A DNA stretch of 64,000 nucleotides from Macrosoma leucophasiata (taxonomy: Eukaryota > Arthropoda > Insecta > Lepidoptera > Hedylidae): NCBI GenBank assembly GCA_036365455.1, contig JAWQUS010000016.1, positions 13,539,001 to 13,603,000 of the forward strand. The letters run 5' to 3'. The position numbers and the translations under genes were made by a program. Every line of letters begins with the position of its first letter. Position 1 is the first letter of the stretch. The notes beneath the pieces are model-generated. The model saw only the letters and a list, made by a program, of their open reading frames with translations, did not search any database and was not told the origin of the DNA. Shown one piece after another: positions 11,173 to 22,733 of this stretch.

Positions 11173-11190
11173 TGAGCTGCATGCTTGAAG

Positions 11191-13060
11191 TTAATTCTGA
11201 TTTCTGATTATAGTCAGTTATTTAATCAAAAGATCTGCTGTTTCTATTTCATATTAGATTACCTAGTTTCGAATTTAGTTGCAAATATCGTACGGTGTTC
11301 ACATATCGTTATAAAATTTTAAATTGCATGTCATAAACGTCGTCATGATATGTCTACTGCCAAATAGAAGCGACGTTAACAAACAAATATGTGATTAAAA
11401 TGTGCTCATGTCGCACGGAAAATTGCATGCTAATTCAACTGGCGATATCATGCAGTCACATACAGAATTCACGTGGTCGTTTCATTCTGCTAATCTCGTT
11501 GGGATATCTAGTTGGCTTTGGGAAATAGCCATCGTAAAAGATAAGTCCCAGGTAATATCCGGTGGAACGCACGAGTTGACGTCGAATTCAGATCACATGA
11601 CTATAAAACCGCATGTGACAGGACTGCTCGACAGACCGATTTCTACCCGTTTCAATAGATTTTTGAAAGCGATGTGGTTAGGGATGTTGACTAGGTATTG
11701 AAGTGATTACTTTTTATCTCATATCGAAATTAAAATGCAAATGATTATAAAGTCAAACATTATGAAAATTGGAGTAGGATCACAAGAGAAAAAGTAGTGA
11801 AACTTGAATGATTATGAAATTCACTTTCAGAGTCTTTCAACAATTCTTAACAAAGTTTTGGCATATCTACTTTGCATAAAAAAGTATAATAGATATTGAC
11901 AATTATATTTTATACCGTCTTGAATTCACCATAGTCTTCACAGGTGATTTTTCATCCTGTGACGTCATAATGTCCTGAAATTTTATATGAGTCGTTTTAT
12001 TGCAACGCTGTATATTGTTATGTCTTAATAAATTTTAATTTTTGTCAATGTTGCCACTCGTAGATCTTGCCTGAACTGTTTGGAATAAAAATTAATACAG
12101 AGTTAACTTAAATCCTCTTCTGTACGCGATGCATAGATTTAATACTTTCGTTTTTAACATGAGCTTATTTGACATGATTTCTTAACATAAGCCACACTTA
12201 TGACAATATATTTGCAAACTTAAAAAAAATTAAATTGTTCTTCAAAAATGTTAACTAAATTAAATAACTAAACTGCTTAATTACCTACGTAACATAGTTT
12301 ACGAAACTGCTAACTGAAAAAAGTTCCTCAAACCGTAAATCATACTAAACACGTCTTTATGAAACGCACCTGTGTACCTGATCATAAAATAATAGGAAGG
12401 TGGTATTATGCATTAACTACAAAATGTCTTTGCTCTAAATTCAAACAGGTAGGTAAATAGTGAAAGCAATACATTTTCATTTTGATGTGCACCTGTCCGA
12501 CGGAGCCGCTTCCATTAGTGGCCATAGCGGTTCCATTTAAAGTAGTGGACGAGATGCCTTCGTAAAAACTAGGTGAAAATTTAGTAGAGCTTTTTGTGTT
12601 CAGGCATTGGAGTTAATAGAAATTGGTGTTTTTATCAGTTCCAGCGGTAGGAAATATTTTTTCTAAGAATACGCGCATAGAAATGCTAAATTAGGTACAT
12701 TGCACGTCATAGTTCACGAGTAAAAATGATCTGTATAAAAAATACCTTTAATTAATAGTGTTGCTGCACCAAATTTTGCATTACCTACGTGATTTTGGTA
12801 AATAAGCTACAGTTTCGTGGGGGGTGGGGGTGTGAGGCCATATCAATTTTTGTCGGTTGATCTCAAATGTTTGATGAGCTATTATGTAAAAAATGAAATA
12901 ACAAAATTTTGTGTCAATAGAATTTATATATAAATTACAAGAATTATTAGAGGTTGCAGTTAATCATTTGCAAGATCGTCTATGTAACGACGATTACAAA
13001 ATGAATTTTTTTTATTGTTGATAATGACGATAATGATTTTTGTGTACCCATAGCATGAAC
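11191..13060. other. No gene seen; unique-looking DNA
   Basis: It contains a 99-codon ORF at 11402-11701 with no recognisable motif. The rest is AT-rich. I saw no known repeat. Confidence 0.4.
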
Positions 13061-13063
13061 ATA

Positions 13064-13145
13064 AAAATCATCATCATAATTTCGGCTGAAAGGCATCCAT
13101 TGCTGGACAAAAGCCTCCCACCAAAGATTAGTTACATCGAAAGGT
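13064..13145 (+). repeat. Family Q repeat, 5' fragment
   Basis: It contains 'tcatcatcataatttcggc', 'tgaaaggcatccattgctg' and 'gacaaaagcctccc', the usual head of this family also seen at 29.04 and 54.87 kb. Confidence 0.55.
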
Positions 13146-13149
13146 TCTG

Positions 13150-16100
13150 TACAAAAATGGTATTACACTTTATATGTATCACTATACATCAGCTGTTTTA
13201 CACTATCTTCCGTCGAAACGACCGACTGGTCACCGTTCATAATTCGGGTATCGGTGTAAATGATCCTATTTATACGCAGAGCTCGTATCGGTCAGTCAGG
13301 GTGCATCGTTGTCGCATAATATACACTGTGATGCGAGGATTCCTGGTGACTATTAATTTAAAAGGTCGCTGTGTGTCATGAGCCTGAAAGTGATAGGGTT
13401 GTACAAAGTAATTTAGAATTTGGTTGACACGATGGTTCCTGTAATTTGTTTTTTAAAGAAGTTAAAATGATTTGTCATGAAATTATTGGATTACTCATGT
13501 TTCTTCTCGTCAATCGCATACTTGAACTAGAATTAAAAATAAACGCGTAGAAATAGTAACCTCTACAGAGAAGATGACAGGGAACCCTATAGATTATTCT
13601 TTTAGATATTATTATTTCGATAATCATTTTCGAACAACAATAAGACTTCGTTTAATAATAATGTTATGTACCTAACTGATAATTATCATATCATATTAGA
13701 TAAGGGTTATTATTACATTCTCCATGGTGTTACGGTGTATGGTTCTATGTACCTATATACATATTATCTATGCTCTTTTTCCAGTCCCATGCAAGCCAAA
13801 ACTGTTTATGTTTATTTTTGGAATACGACCGTGACCGGATAACATGTATCGAAAGAGACCAGTTCTTAAGAAAAACAAAATGTAGCTCATATAATACGCA
13901 ATAATCCTTCACAAACAAACCTATCTGTTTCCAGTCATCAACACTGAACAATGGTTCTAAATTAATGAAACCGTATACGAAATATTGTTTGGTAGCCCTA
14001 CGAGGGGATAATATGGGGTGCAACGCCGACGCGGGCGGAATGACAATAAACCAGTGATCGACGCCGCATGTTGGGTACACATAGCTGATTTATATGCGGA
14101 AGTAATACTTGTAATATTAAAGTGAAAAATTGTCTCGGCGTTTGAAATTCAGCAAGCTTTCGTCAGCAGTGGTTTAGAATAAATTTGGTAGTTTAGACAC
14201 TTTTAGAAAGATACAGTATAAGTGGTTTCGGTGAAGTTTGTTTGAAACTTTAAGGTGCAGCTAGATACTGATTGGCTTCTTTACGAGTATATCATTTTTG
14301 GATTTAAAGTGATATCAGATCTGATTTTGGTTCTCCGCAATTAAAATTCCAAACTGAATTCCGATTTCCTTTTCCCTTTTCTCTTCGGTCCGCTCGTTAA
14401 ACATAAACACGAACTCAACTCTTTGTTATCAGTTTATAAAATGGGAAATAAGACATTCTACTCATCCCTCAAGAATATCATTGAGAACGTATACGGTATA
14501 TATATATTGTAAACAGACAAGACATGTGTAATGTCATGTCTGTTTACGTGGCTAAAGAAGTTTTTACTTCAAAAATAAAAAGAAGCGGTAATATTTTTCA
14601 TATTCATCTGCTTAACAGTTTGTTCTATAATTCGGTAACGAAAAGCATTCGTAAGGTGAGAGATTAAATATGATATCGGTGTATTTAATTGCATTCCGCA
14701 CTTGTTTATTCATTCGAGCGTCCTTGAGGAGAGAAATCTGCGTCTTTTTAAAATGGGGCTTTCGTTGTGTTGTGACATGGTTATGCTTGAACGTGAAAAC
14801 GGGTTAACACAGGGATGCAACATTTGGACTCGATAAAATCGGTTGTTTGTTTTTATGATTTCATATGTCTCCTGTATTGCGCTTATGGTATCATTTTCAT
14901 ACGCTTCGGATAAAAATCAGATTGTTATATGTTAGCATTGTGATGTTAATGTGGAATATCATTAGTTTCGGTTACGTTGAATGTTTGTGTACCAATATTG
15001 AACAATGATTAATATTTCATGCAATTTTTAGTTACTAGATGTATTTTTAGGACTAGAATTAAAAAAATCGCACTTAGTAAAAGAGGTAAAAAATATTATT
15101 GAAGTTTTGTTAATTGTTGTGAAAAAAAAAGTTTCACCGGTTTCGGTCACGTTGGAAATTTGTCTACATAGCAATTTGATCGTATTGTACTACGATTAAC
15201 ATTTCATGTAAATATTGTATACTTGCTGTACATATTTTAGATTTTAAGGCTTGTAAACTGTTATAATTTTTGCATCAAAGTGATATAAATTGAAGATTAA
15301 AAAGTTTCACAGCTAATCTATATCGTGGACTATAATCAATCAGGATTTTTGTGGTAAAAAGTGCAGTGTTGGATTTAGTTTATTCATTCGTGCGTTGTTG
15401 GCATTAAAGATCGGCGTACTTTTTTTCTGTTTCTACCTTGATTTGAGAGTGAGCTTGTACGAGTATGTGAGTGGGTGATGGACTTCTATAAGTATTCGTA
15501 TAGTGAGTGTATTGGTACGAGTATTATATTGAATTAAAACTAATTTTTAGTGTTATTAGAATTGTGTCGGAAGTAGATATTAAAGATACTGTAGATATAG
15601 TAGTGTAACGAAGTTTTTTAAGTGCTTTAGTTTTAATTCGGGTTGTCGGTTTTTTTTAAATCAAAATTTATTTGGAGGCTTTTGTCCACTGAAGGATATG
15701 ATAACAAGTGGACCGGATTGAATAAGAATTAAAACAATTTTCAAAATCGATAGAGAAACGTCGTGGTTGGAACGGAAACTGACATAAAGAAAAAACACAA
15801 CCTTCGTTTGTTTTTAACCGAGTTCAAAAAACGAGAAGGTTCTCAATTCGGGTGGTATACTTTTTTTTATGTATGTACGAATGTGTTTTTGAAAAATATA
15901 AATACGCTAAAAACGCGAGTCTTAAAATAAATCAAACCCACAATTTATCATATTACTTTTATACACAATTATTTATAAATATGTGCAATGCATATCTATC
16001 TATGTAATTTAGGAGTTGGGAATGGTGCTATTAGTTATAAAAAGGTAATCTCAAAAAGATAACGAGGACATAAGCACTCATATCTCTAACTTTACTCATT

Positions 16101-16240
16101 TTAACTCAAGCTTTTATAGTAACGTCTAAATCAAAGTAGTATAGAAATCCGATCGAAAACACGTGTATCCGAGATACAGTGTAGTCGAATTTGAGGGCCA
16201 CATATCACATTATCGGGACTACGAGTACATTGGAGTGTTT
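13150..16240. other. No gene identified; long, mostly unique DNA
   Basis: This is the longest stretch without a recognised repeat. A 111-codon minus-strand ORF (13745-14080) has no motif I recognise. A hairpin lies at 14509-14547, with arms GTAAACAGACA and its complement. The part from about 14700 to 16240 is rich in T and TTTAG-like words and could be untranslated or intronic sequence, but nothing proves it. Confidence 0.35.
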
Positions 16241-16245
16241 GCGGG

Positions 16246-16276
16246 AGAGCATGGTGGCTCCGCTGATTAAAAGGTA
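16246..16276 (+). other. Possible short first coding exon (speculative)
   Basis: An ATG at about 16251 opens a short frame reading MVAPLIK, ending at AAAAG before GTACTAG, which resembles a splice donor. The upstream 1.5 kb is free of recognised repeats. There is no protein similarity to support it, and such a match is easily produced by chance. Confidence 0.12.
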
Positions 16277-16629
16277 CTAGAAGTGAAAACTTTATTCAAC
16301 ATATTTGTTCATACTACATTATTAGGTCAAAAGTGCTTTTCTTCTTTTTATTGTCTTCCAAAATAAAGATATTTACAGTACGTTCATATCCCTGCGAGGA
16401 AGGCTTTTGGTGTAGAACATAGACAGAGAATATGTAATAATACTACGTAACGAATGGACGTCCCGAGCGATTTGCTCGCATCACTCAACCCCTTCCCCTC
16501 TTATGGGCGACGGTTGGTATTTTGTACGTGTTACGCACACAGGTGCGCGTGTAAATACATGTCACTGATTGATGTCTGTGTAAGAGAAACCAAATTAAGC
16601 GTTTGTATGGAATTTTGGCGGAGTGTCCA

Positions 16630-16905
16630 CCCAGTCGCGTGTGGCCCACCGGTCGCGGCGGACCGGAAGGGAGTAGCCATAGCGTGTATTACCGATGCAA
16701 AACAGTCTGTCAATTTTTTGCGGGGGGAAATTTTTTGCGGGGGCGTGCGACACACACTTGACTTTAACAAAATACAGAAACAATTTGACGCACACATTTA
16801 AACATCTAAGCGACAGGTATAGGGCCATTTGGGCTTGTACTTTGGCAGAGGGGAAAGCCTGCATATGGTTACTCCCCTCCGGTGTTGCTCTATGGTGTAG
16901 AAGCT
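16630..16905 (+). repeat. Dispersed repeat family V, copy 1
   Basis: Shared with 33768-33985 and, inverted, with 57695-57850: 'gagtagccatagcgt', 'accgatgcaaaacagtctg', 'tttttgcggggggaaat', 'aacaaaatacagaaacaat', 'cacacatttaaac'. The end 'ccggtgttgctctatgg' resembles the complement of the 33.77-kb start 'ccatagagcaacacgggc', so the family may have inverted termini. The overlapping short ORFs on both strands do not agree between copies. Confidence 0.6.
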
Positions 16906-17059
16906 ACACGTGATGAGGAATTTCAGCAGAAGTTCGTTTTCAACAGGTTAACTTTGAAACTCTCTTTTTTCTCTAATATGTAGCCGTCGCAAACGACACC
17001 AAGACGGGTATTACGCAGCCAATTTTAATGGCAATTTAACTTCTCCGAAAAACTAAAAA

Positions 17060-17290
17060 AAAATACTCACTTCAGCCGAAACAAGTCCATTGCTATACAA
17101 AGCCTTATGCGTGCATCATTGAGGGAGAAGATGCATTGATTGCTACGCTTGGCAGGCGGATGTCGGCAGTTTTAGCGCTAGACGCTACTGCCCAACCCAA
17201 GTCATTATATTTACTACTGCCGTATTCAAATGGATTGACCGCCTTTGTGTGGTTGAATACCTGCACTAGCGGAAGAATTGTCCGCCTAAT
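17060..17290 (+). repeat. Family Q repeat, diverged copy
   Basis: It contains 'cttcagccgaaacaagtcc', 'attgctatacaaagcctta', 'gcttggcaggcggatgtc' and 'ctagcggaagaattgtcc', in the family-Q order, matching parts of 31.92-32.06 kb. Confidence 0.5.
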
Positions 17291-17346
17291 TTTTCAGCAA
17301 TATTGTGCTCCGGTTAGATGGTAATGTATGGCCCGTAATAAATAAA

Positions 17347-17545
17347 TCTTAATATATATAAATCTCGTGTCACAATGTTTGTCCTCAATGGACTCCTAAA
17401 CCACTTAACCGATTATAATAAAATTCGCACACCATGTGCAGTTCGATCCAACTTGAGAGATAGGATACTTTAAATCTCAATTCATAGTCGTAATATTATG
17501 TAAGTACCTACATTGCAACCGTGCGAAGCCGGTACGGGCCGCTAG
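17347..17545 (+). mobile_element. Non-autonomous Helitron nested in SINE A
   Basis: It starts TCTTAATATA, continues 'aaatctcgtgtcacaatg' and 'aaccacttaaccgattat', and ends 'gccggtacgggccgctag' followed by T. It sits between two parts of one SINE copy and is therefore younger than it. Confidence 0.75.
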
Positions 17546-17666
17546 TATATTTATAATTTATATTTTAAATTTTAGTGGGTGGGTGGCAACGCTGGGGGTA
17601 GCAACGCTGTGGGTGGGAACGCATCTGCAGTTTTGATCTCTGGTTTTTGTGCAGATAGATATCTAT

Positions 17667-17889
17667 AGCACAGTACAAATATGAACAGTATGGAAACTAC
17701 GTACAAAAGGTTCGAAACGGCACACTAACACAAACAATGCTCGATGTAGCGAGTGACTCAGTACTGCAGCAGCCGAGAACCTCAGTACCCCGAGAACCGC
17801 TTAGAGGCCTCGTCGATGCGCATGTTTGTGTGAGTGTGACGTTTCATGGTTTTGTACAAAGTTTCCACACTGTTCATATTTGTACTTGC
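17667..17889. mobile_element. MITE with about 64-bp terminal inverted repeats
   Basis: The left end (agtacaaatatgaacagt ... 'ctaacacaaaca') and the right end are imperfect reverse complements over about 64 bp. The middle has 'actcagtactgcagcagcc'. It splits the family-A SINE at 'tctatag|gctgc'. The 67-codon ORF spanning it is not meaningful. Confidence 0.75.
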
Positions 17890-18005
17890 TGCAAACATCA
17901 CATGCGAGCTGCATGCTTGTTTGCCACCTTCACACATTAAAAAAAATTAGATACTGACCTTATGTTACTTCACTCTCTACACTGATAATAGCTAGTCACT
18001 TATTA

Positions 18006-18252
18006 CTACTGACCCGGCAAACTTCGTATTGCCTCACAATGACATAATGTGTCAAAGATTTGATAGATACAAACTGTTTGTATGAAAAATAAAATTGTGG
18101 TTTTTACTATTTCTCTTCAATTTCTTCATATTTTCTTACCTTTTAAACCTTCCCTGGACTTCCAAAAATCATTTAAAACCAAAATTAGCCAAACCGGTCC
18201 CACCGTTCTCGAATTTAGCGAGACTAACGAACAGTAATTTATTTTTATATAT
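18006..18252 (-). mobile_element. Non-autonomous Helitron, minus strand
   Basis: It is the reverse of the copy at 47351-47598: 'cggcaaacttcgtattgcc', 'tttgatagatacaaactg', 'ccttccctggacttcc' and 'gccaaaccggtcccaccg' all match in reversed order. The expected terminal CTAG is mutated here. Confidence 0.7.
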
Positions 18253-18261
18253 ATATAGATA

Positions 18262-18362
18262 CTAGCCGGCAAACTTCGTATTGCCTCACAATGAAATAAT
18301 GTCTCAAAGGTTTGATAGATACGGACTATTTGTATGGGAAAATGAAATTGTGGTTTTTGCTA
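18262..18362 (-). mobile_element. Truncated Helitron of the same family
   Basis: It begins CTAGCCGGCAAACTTCG and follows the previous copy in the same orientation for about 100 bp, then stops. The two adjacent ends suggest tandem insertion or a partial duplication. Confidence 0.65.
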
Positions 18363-19304
18363 AGATAAGATAAGATTTCAACAGGTAAAAAAACGTCAAG
18401 TCTCTTCCAGCAAGTTTTAAACCTACGTCATAGATCGTGATCCAAGCACAGCTGCCGGCTGCCGTCTGCTCTCCCAATCGCTATCTGTTTTGTTTACGAG
18501 TACTCGATCTTTTACTTTGCGACTTTACCTAAGAGATTCCAGGTGGAACGGAGTCCCGTCATAATGAAATTTGGTTTATGTAGTTTTACATCAGCTAGCG
18601 AAGTTGATCATTGTAGTTGCTTCAATTTATTCATGATTTATGGTTATAAATTAAGGCAATGTAGCTAGATATTAATATTTCGTATAACCAGTAGGCTATG
18701 CCACGATCTGGCCATTTTTTTTTTAAATGTTCGTTGAATTTCAAGGATGGTATTTACGGCGAGAAAAATTCTAATAATTGCTGGAAAAACCCTAAAACAG
18801 CCTTTTTTTTTCCATACAAACGTTTTCTAACTTAAACGAAGAGTCAATTTGAGCTTTATTGCTATTATCTAAAGTTCATATTTAATTACAAGCACTCACT
18901 GTTGTCTAATCAATGTAGGTGTGTTCCTAACGTCAAAGAGTCAATTTGCACTTTATTACCGCTATCCAAAGATCATACTAAAGAAAACAAGGTAAAGGGT
19001 TCTTAAGATTTTACTTTTTTTGGAAATGTGCGCTCAACCCCCTAATAAGGGAGGAGGTGATAGTTTGTACGGGTATCTTTGTTAGTTTTGAATGCCTGAA
19101 AATTGGTTTACAGATTATTTTGGTGCATCAATATTTTTTTTAATCTTCCCCCAAACCCCTAAAATTGGGTAGAGAAATTGTTATGGGTAACATAATGGTG
19201 TGTCGTCAATTATCGTTTTAAAAAGATGAATAGGTAGAAATTGACGATTGAGAATAGCACCAAATTAACATCCGCATCCGCACAAAACCGGGGTTGGTCG
19301 CTAG
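18363..19304 (+). mobile_element. Helitron-like composite with 3' CTAG end
   Basis: It ends 'ccggggttggtcgctag' next to T. Inside, two diverged copies of a roughly 106-bp block lie in tandem (18840 'gagtcaatttgagctttat' and 18946 'gagtcaatttgcactttat'). A 'ccccctaataagggagg' type block also occurs in the Helitron at 30.7 kb. The 5' end is not clear. Confidence 0.45.
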
Positions 19305-19324
19305 TTAATAATTTTGAATTTTAT

Positions 19325-20300
19325 TTAAAAAACATTCAATATGAAATCCAATCAATTAACAGCGACCAAATGTTACTCCATCCTTCAGATAATGCGCTGA
19401 TTGACAAAGCTCTCGGTTAGGTGCGATCAGTATCGGTCCTTTATTCATAAGCAGATAGCGGTCTCGGTGTCGTCTCCAGTGAATAATCCTATCTATTTCA
19501 AATGCATCACCTTCACACGTAAAGTGCCTGTACGATACTTCTTCACGATTCCTTGATTTATACCAATGTCGTAGTAGGTCCGAGTCTGTTGGAATTTCAC
19601 ACTTCTATCAGCTTCTATGATTGTCCTTATAGCAGCAATGCTAACTTTAGTAGTTGCCATAGAAGGTCGGTCTTCTAGTGATTCATTAATGCATTCTTTA
19701 ACAAAGCTTTCGGTTCGGTGCAATGAGTAGCAATCCTTAATTCATAAGCAAATAGCAGTTTCGGTATCGTCTCAGGTGAATATCCTATCTATTTCAAATT
19801 CATCACCTTCGTACGTGAAGTCCCTATACGACATACGACACTTCTTCACGATTCTTTGATTTATACTTATGTCGTAGTTTGCCCGAGTCTGTTGGAATTT
19901 CACTCTTCTATCAGCTTCTATCATTATTTACACAGCAGCAATGTTAACTTTAGTAGTTGCCGTAGAAGGTCGTTCTTCTATGGCCACTACTAATTGACAA
20001 CGCTTTAGGTGCTGATTGCACTTAACCGAGAGCGTTGTCAAACAATCAGCAGTAGTAGCAATCTTTTATTCATAAGCATATAGCGGTCTCGGTGTCATCT
20101 CGAGTGAATATCCTATCTATCGCAAAATCTTGCTCACACATAAAAATATCTTGTCATCACACATATATATTTCTTGAGGATTTCTGTTCTACGTGATTGC
20201 ATAGTTTTCTAGATGTATTTCGTGTTTCCAAAACAGCATTCGTTGAGCCAATGTTTTCCCAAATCTGCAGATTGTCACTCTTTTATCACATCAGGTACAT
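19325..20300 (-). pseudogene. Tandem array of mariner transposase N-terminal fragments
   Basis: Three copies of a roughly 300-330-bp unit are marked by 'agcggtctcggtgtcgtct' at about 19454 and its variants near 19750 and 20078. Minus-strand translation of the first gives EDRPSMATTKVSIAAIRTII, then EADRSVKFQQTRTYYDIGIN. The second gives ERPSTATTKVNIAAV with a stop. This resembles the linker and second helix-turn-helix region of mariner transposases (RPSTATTxxNIxAVRxxIEEDRRVTYQQI). No unit has the catalytic domain. A fourth copy is at 22030-22300. The mariner assignment is mine, from the motif. Confidence 0.5.
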
Positions 20301-20413
20301 GCCTCTTAGCACTCATATAATCTTCAATAATTACTACTCATCATTATAGAAGGACGTCTTTCTCACTTTCGTCTTCAACCTACAGTGAGTATGTTTCGAC
20401 CAGATTTAAATGG

Positions 20414-20467
20414 TAGCACGTGATTAGAATATAGGTATCATGAACGTGATTAGAATATAGGTATCAT
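20414..20467. repeat. Short tandem duplication
   Basis: The word 'cgtgattagaatatagg' with 'tatcatgaa' occurs twice in direct succession, at a period of about 24 bp. Confidence 0.85.
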
Positions 20468-20828
20468 GAAATACTGCTTATTCTATTTTTTATGGGGAAT
20501 GTTTAATTGCACCTCTATTTTAAATTTAAGCAAACAACAATTATCCACTAATAATGTACCAGCATATCAAATAAATGACTGTTTATCAAATTAAATAATT
20601 GTGTAACTAAATGTGTAGTATAAGAAAATTTCTAAAATATATCAAAGTTAGCATCTTTATTTATCTAATTTTACTACGAAAATCTTGCTAAAACCACAGA
20701 TATAAGCATTCTAAAACAAAATTACTCGCCATATAACAAAAATACTGATTTGCACCCTAAATTATCCAATATTACCACCGAATTACTAAAATCCTTATCT
20801 AAAATTGCATAACAAAGAATGCATGTTT

Positions 20829-20852
20829 TAGGTTAGGTTAAATTAGGTTAGG
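20829..20852 (+). repeat. TTAGG-like short tract
   Basis: It reads TTAGGTTAGG, TTAAA, TTAGGTTAGG. TTAGG is the insect telomere repeat, but four units is far too short to show telomeric origin. GGTTAG words are common in moth DNA. Confidence 0.5.
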
Positions 20853-20869
20853 TTTGATATTTTTTTTTC

Positions 20870-22029
20870 TTCAAAATTTAATAGGTGACTTATTCCAAAT
20901 GTTTTATTATATATAAAAATATGTTTTATTTAATTGTAACAATAAAAATTGTGTACGTACATATTTGGGTAAAACAATGACACATTATAAGTTTTGTTGT
21001 CACGTGGGGGAGGGTACGCGCATTCCACAGACCGGCAAACTTAGAGCGAACGGGTTGTACAAGTATAAAATTGTTGGTGGGACGTGTAAATAGTCACACC
21101 AAGGTGGATTATAAATCCTGGGTAAAGTAAACTGATTACTCCCAAAACTTCGTCACCAAATCACCTATCCCCCCGGATCAAACACCCCAATAACAAATGT
21201 GCAAGCCACTCACCAAATTGAAGACTGTACCGAGGTACCGCAGATCTGGTTATTGTACTTGACGACGCACGTGGTCAGGTTTGGTGTTTACTTCTCGACG
21301 CCGGCGTCTTCTTCGACCATAAATTGATCTCCACCAGCTTATTCGGAGGGTCCGATCACTTCGGACTTAGGTTAAAGGCCACAAATCTCAGTGCAAATTC
21401 ACAGATTTTTAATAATTATAAAATCGTGTGTTCACCGTTGATAAGGTAAGAGAGTAATAATAAAAAATCGTCATTTGTTTATTTTTCTTCGAATATCAAA
21501 TAAACTTTTTTTTTTTTAATATTCGGCCAGTCATGGTCGCGCTAATTCTCATTAGGCCAAGTAAAAACTCTTTGGACGCCCGGCAAATCGAATTTGTGCT
21601 AGCGATACACATCAGCCACTAGGCATGCAATCCAGAGGGGCAAAATAATGAAATACCAACATTGAGAGGCTTCACCAATTGTTGATACCAAACTAATGAG
21701 ATATTGTACCAGCTATTGTAACACATGTTTCTACAAATACAAATAAATAAATAACTAACGTTCATAGCGTTTTGTGCGGCCGCGGAGCGACCAGAGAGAG
21801 GTGTTTTGATTTATTTTTCTAAATTCTTGCGGAACCCCGACAGAGGTATCACGGAACCCTAGGGTTCCGCGGAACACACTTAGAGTATAGCTGCTGTAAA
21901 TCATACCATTAAGGCACTTTTAAATTATAACCAATTTGTAAAAACAAATGAACACAGTGATCCAGTTTCCTTATTCTAACTATTCATGAATTTTCGTCAT
22001 ACCTTGACGATTTACTAGAATTTAAATTG
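20870..22029. other. No gene seen
   Basis: The stretch from 20990 to 21400 is more GC-rich than its surroundings and might be an unrecognised repeat. 'gcggaaccccgac' and 'gaaccctagggttccgcgg' near 21830-21875 belong to a common moth repeat style. There is no coding evidence. Confidence 0.35.
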
Positions 22030-22300
22030 AAATTCAAGATCCAATCAATTAACAGCGGCCAAACGTTACTCCATCCATCAGCTAATACACTGTTTGACAA
22101 AGCCCTCGGTTAGGTGCAATCAGTAGCTATCCTTTATTCATAAGCGCATAGCGAGGACTGGTATCGATGTCGTCTCGAGTGAATATCCTATCTATCGCAA
22201 AATCTTGTTCACACATAAAATTGTATCTTCAGGATTTCTGTTCTACGTGATTGGATAGCTTTCTTTCTATTTCTTGTTTCGAATACATCACGTCTTTTGC
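22030..22300 (-). pseudogene. Fourth copy of the mariner-fragment unit
   Basis: It shares with the 20.0-20.3 kb unit 'gacaaagccctcggttagg', 'tctcgagtgaatatccta', 'tcgcaaaatcttgttcac' and 'aggatttctgttctacgtg'. It is separated from the triple array by about 1.7 kb. Confidence 0.55.
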
Positions 22301-22680
22301 CAATTACCACAATGTATATATACATGTGTATACAATGATAGATAGTACCTAATAAGAATCGGTTATATTGATCTAAGATCTGGCTTCCAATCACTGTGTT
22401 CATAGCGTTCCTAAATATATAATCAAAATCAAATTCTTATGCATAATTTTAAATGTAGAAAATGGAGTGACATTGCGGTCAGATCTCGTACCACATTTTC
22501 TACTAAGCTTCCTTTCTTTTTTACTATCTCTACGGAGCTTATTGAGGTCAATTTATGTATATAGATAGGCACCTTTTATCACCTTCACAAAAAGTCACTG
22601 TACGAGAAGTTATCACAGCACTACGAAAAGAAAGGCACATTGATTATATATATGCATTGGATTCCATAAAATAAGGGATG

Positions 22681-22733
22681 TGTCTATTAGGGCAACAGAA
22701 ATGGGACTCCATGTCTGTGTTTCCCTAATAGAC
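22681..22733. repeat. Hairpin
   Basis: 'gtctattaggg' with 'aacag' pairs with 'ctgtg', 'tttccctaatagac' across a short loop. It sits at the start of an 82-codon ORF that has no recognisable motif. Confidence 0.6.

Larger units (their letters stand above)
17292..17946 (+). mobile_element. SINE family A, interrupted twice
   Basis: Family-A sequence is seen in three pieces: 17292-17346 (gtgctccggttagatggta), 17570-17666 (gcaacgctgtgggtggg, 'aacgcatctgcagttttga') and 17890-17946 (gagctgcatgcttgtttgc, A-rich end). A Helitron lies between the first two pieces and a long-TIR MITE between the last two. Confidence 0.7.

Noticed and set aside
13745..14080. 111-codon minus-strand ORF
   Set aside because: It lies in unique DNA and could in principle be an exon, but nothing in the peptide is recognisable, so I do not call it a gene.
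16454..16913. Overlapping ORFs of 72-115 codons on both strands
   Set aside because: They fall on repeat family V; the copy at 33.8 kb has an insertion that breaks them.
20829..20852. Interstitial telomere
   Set aside because: Only four TTAGG units, interrupted; GGTTAG words are frequent in such genomes.
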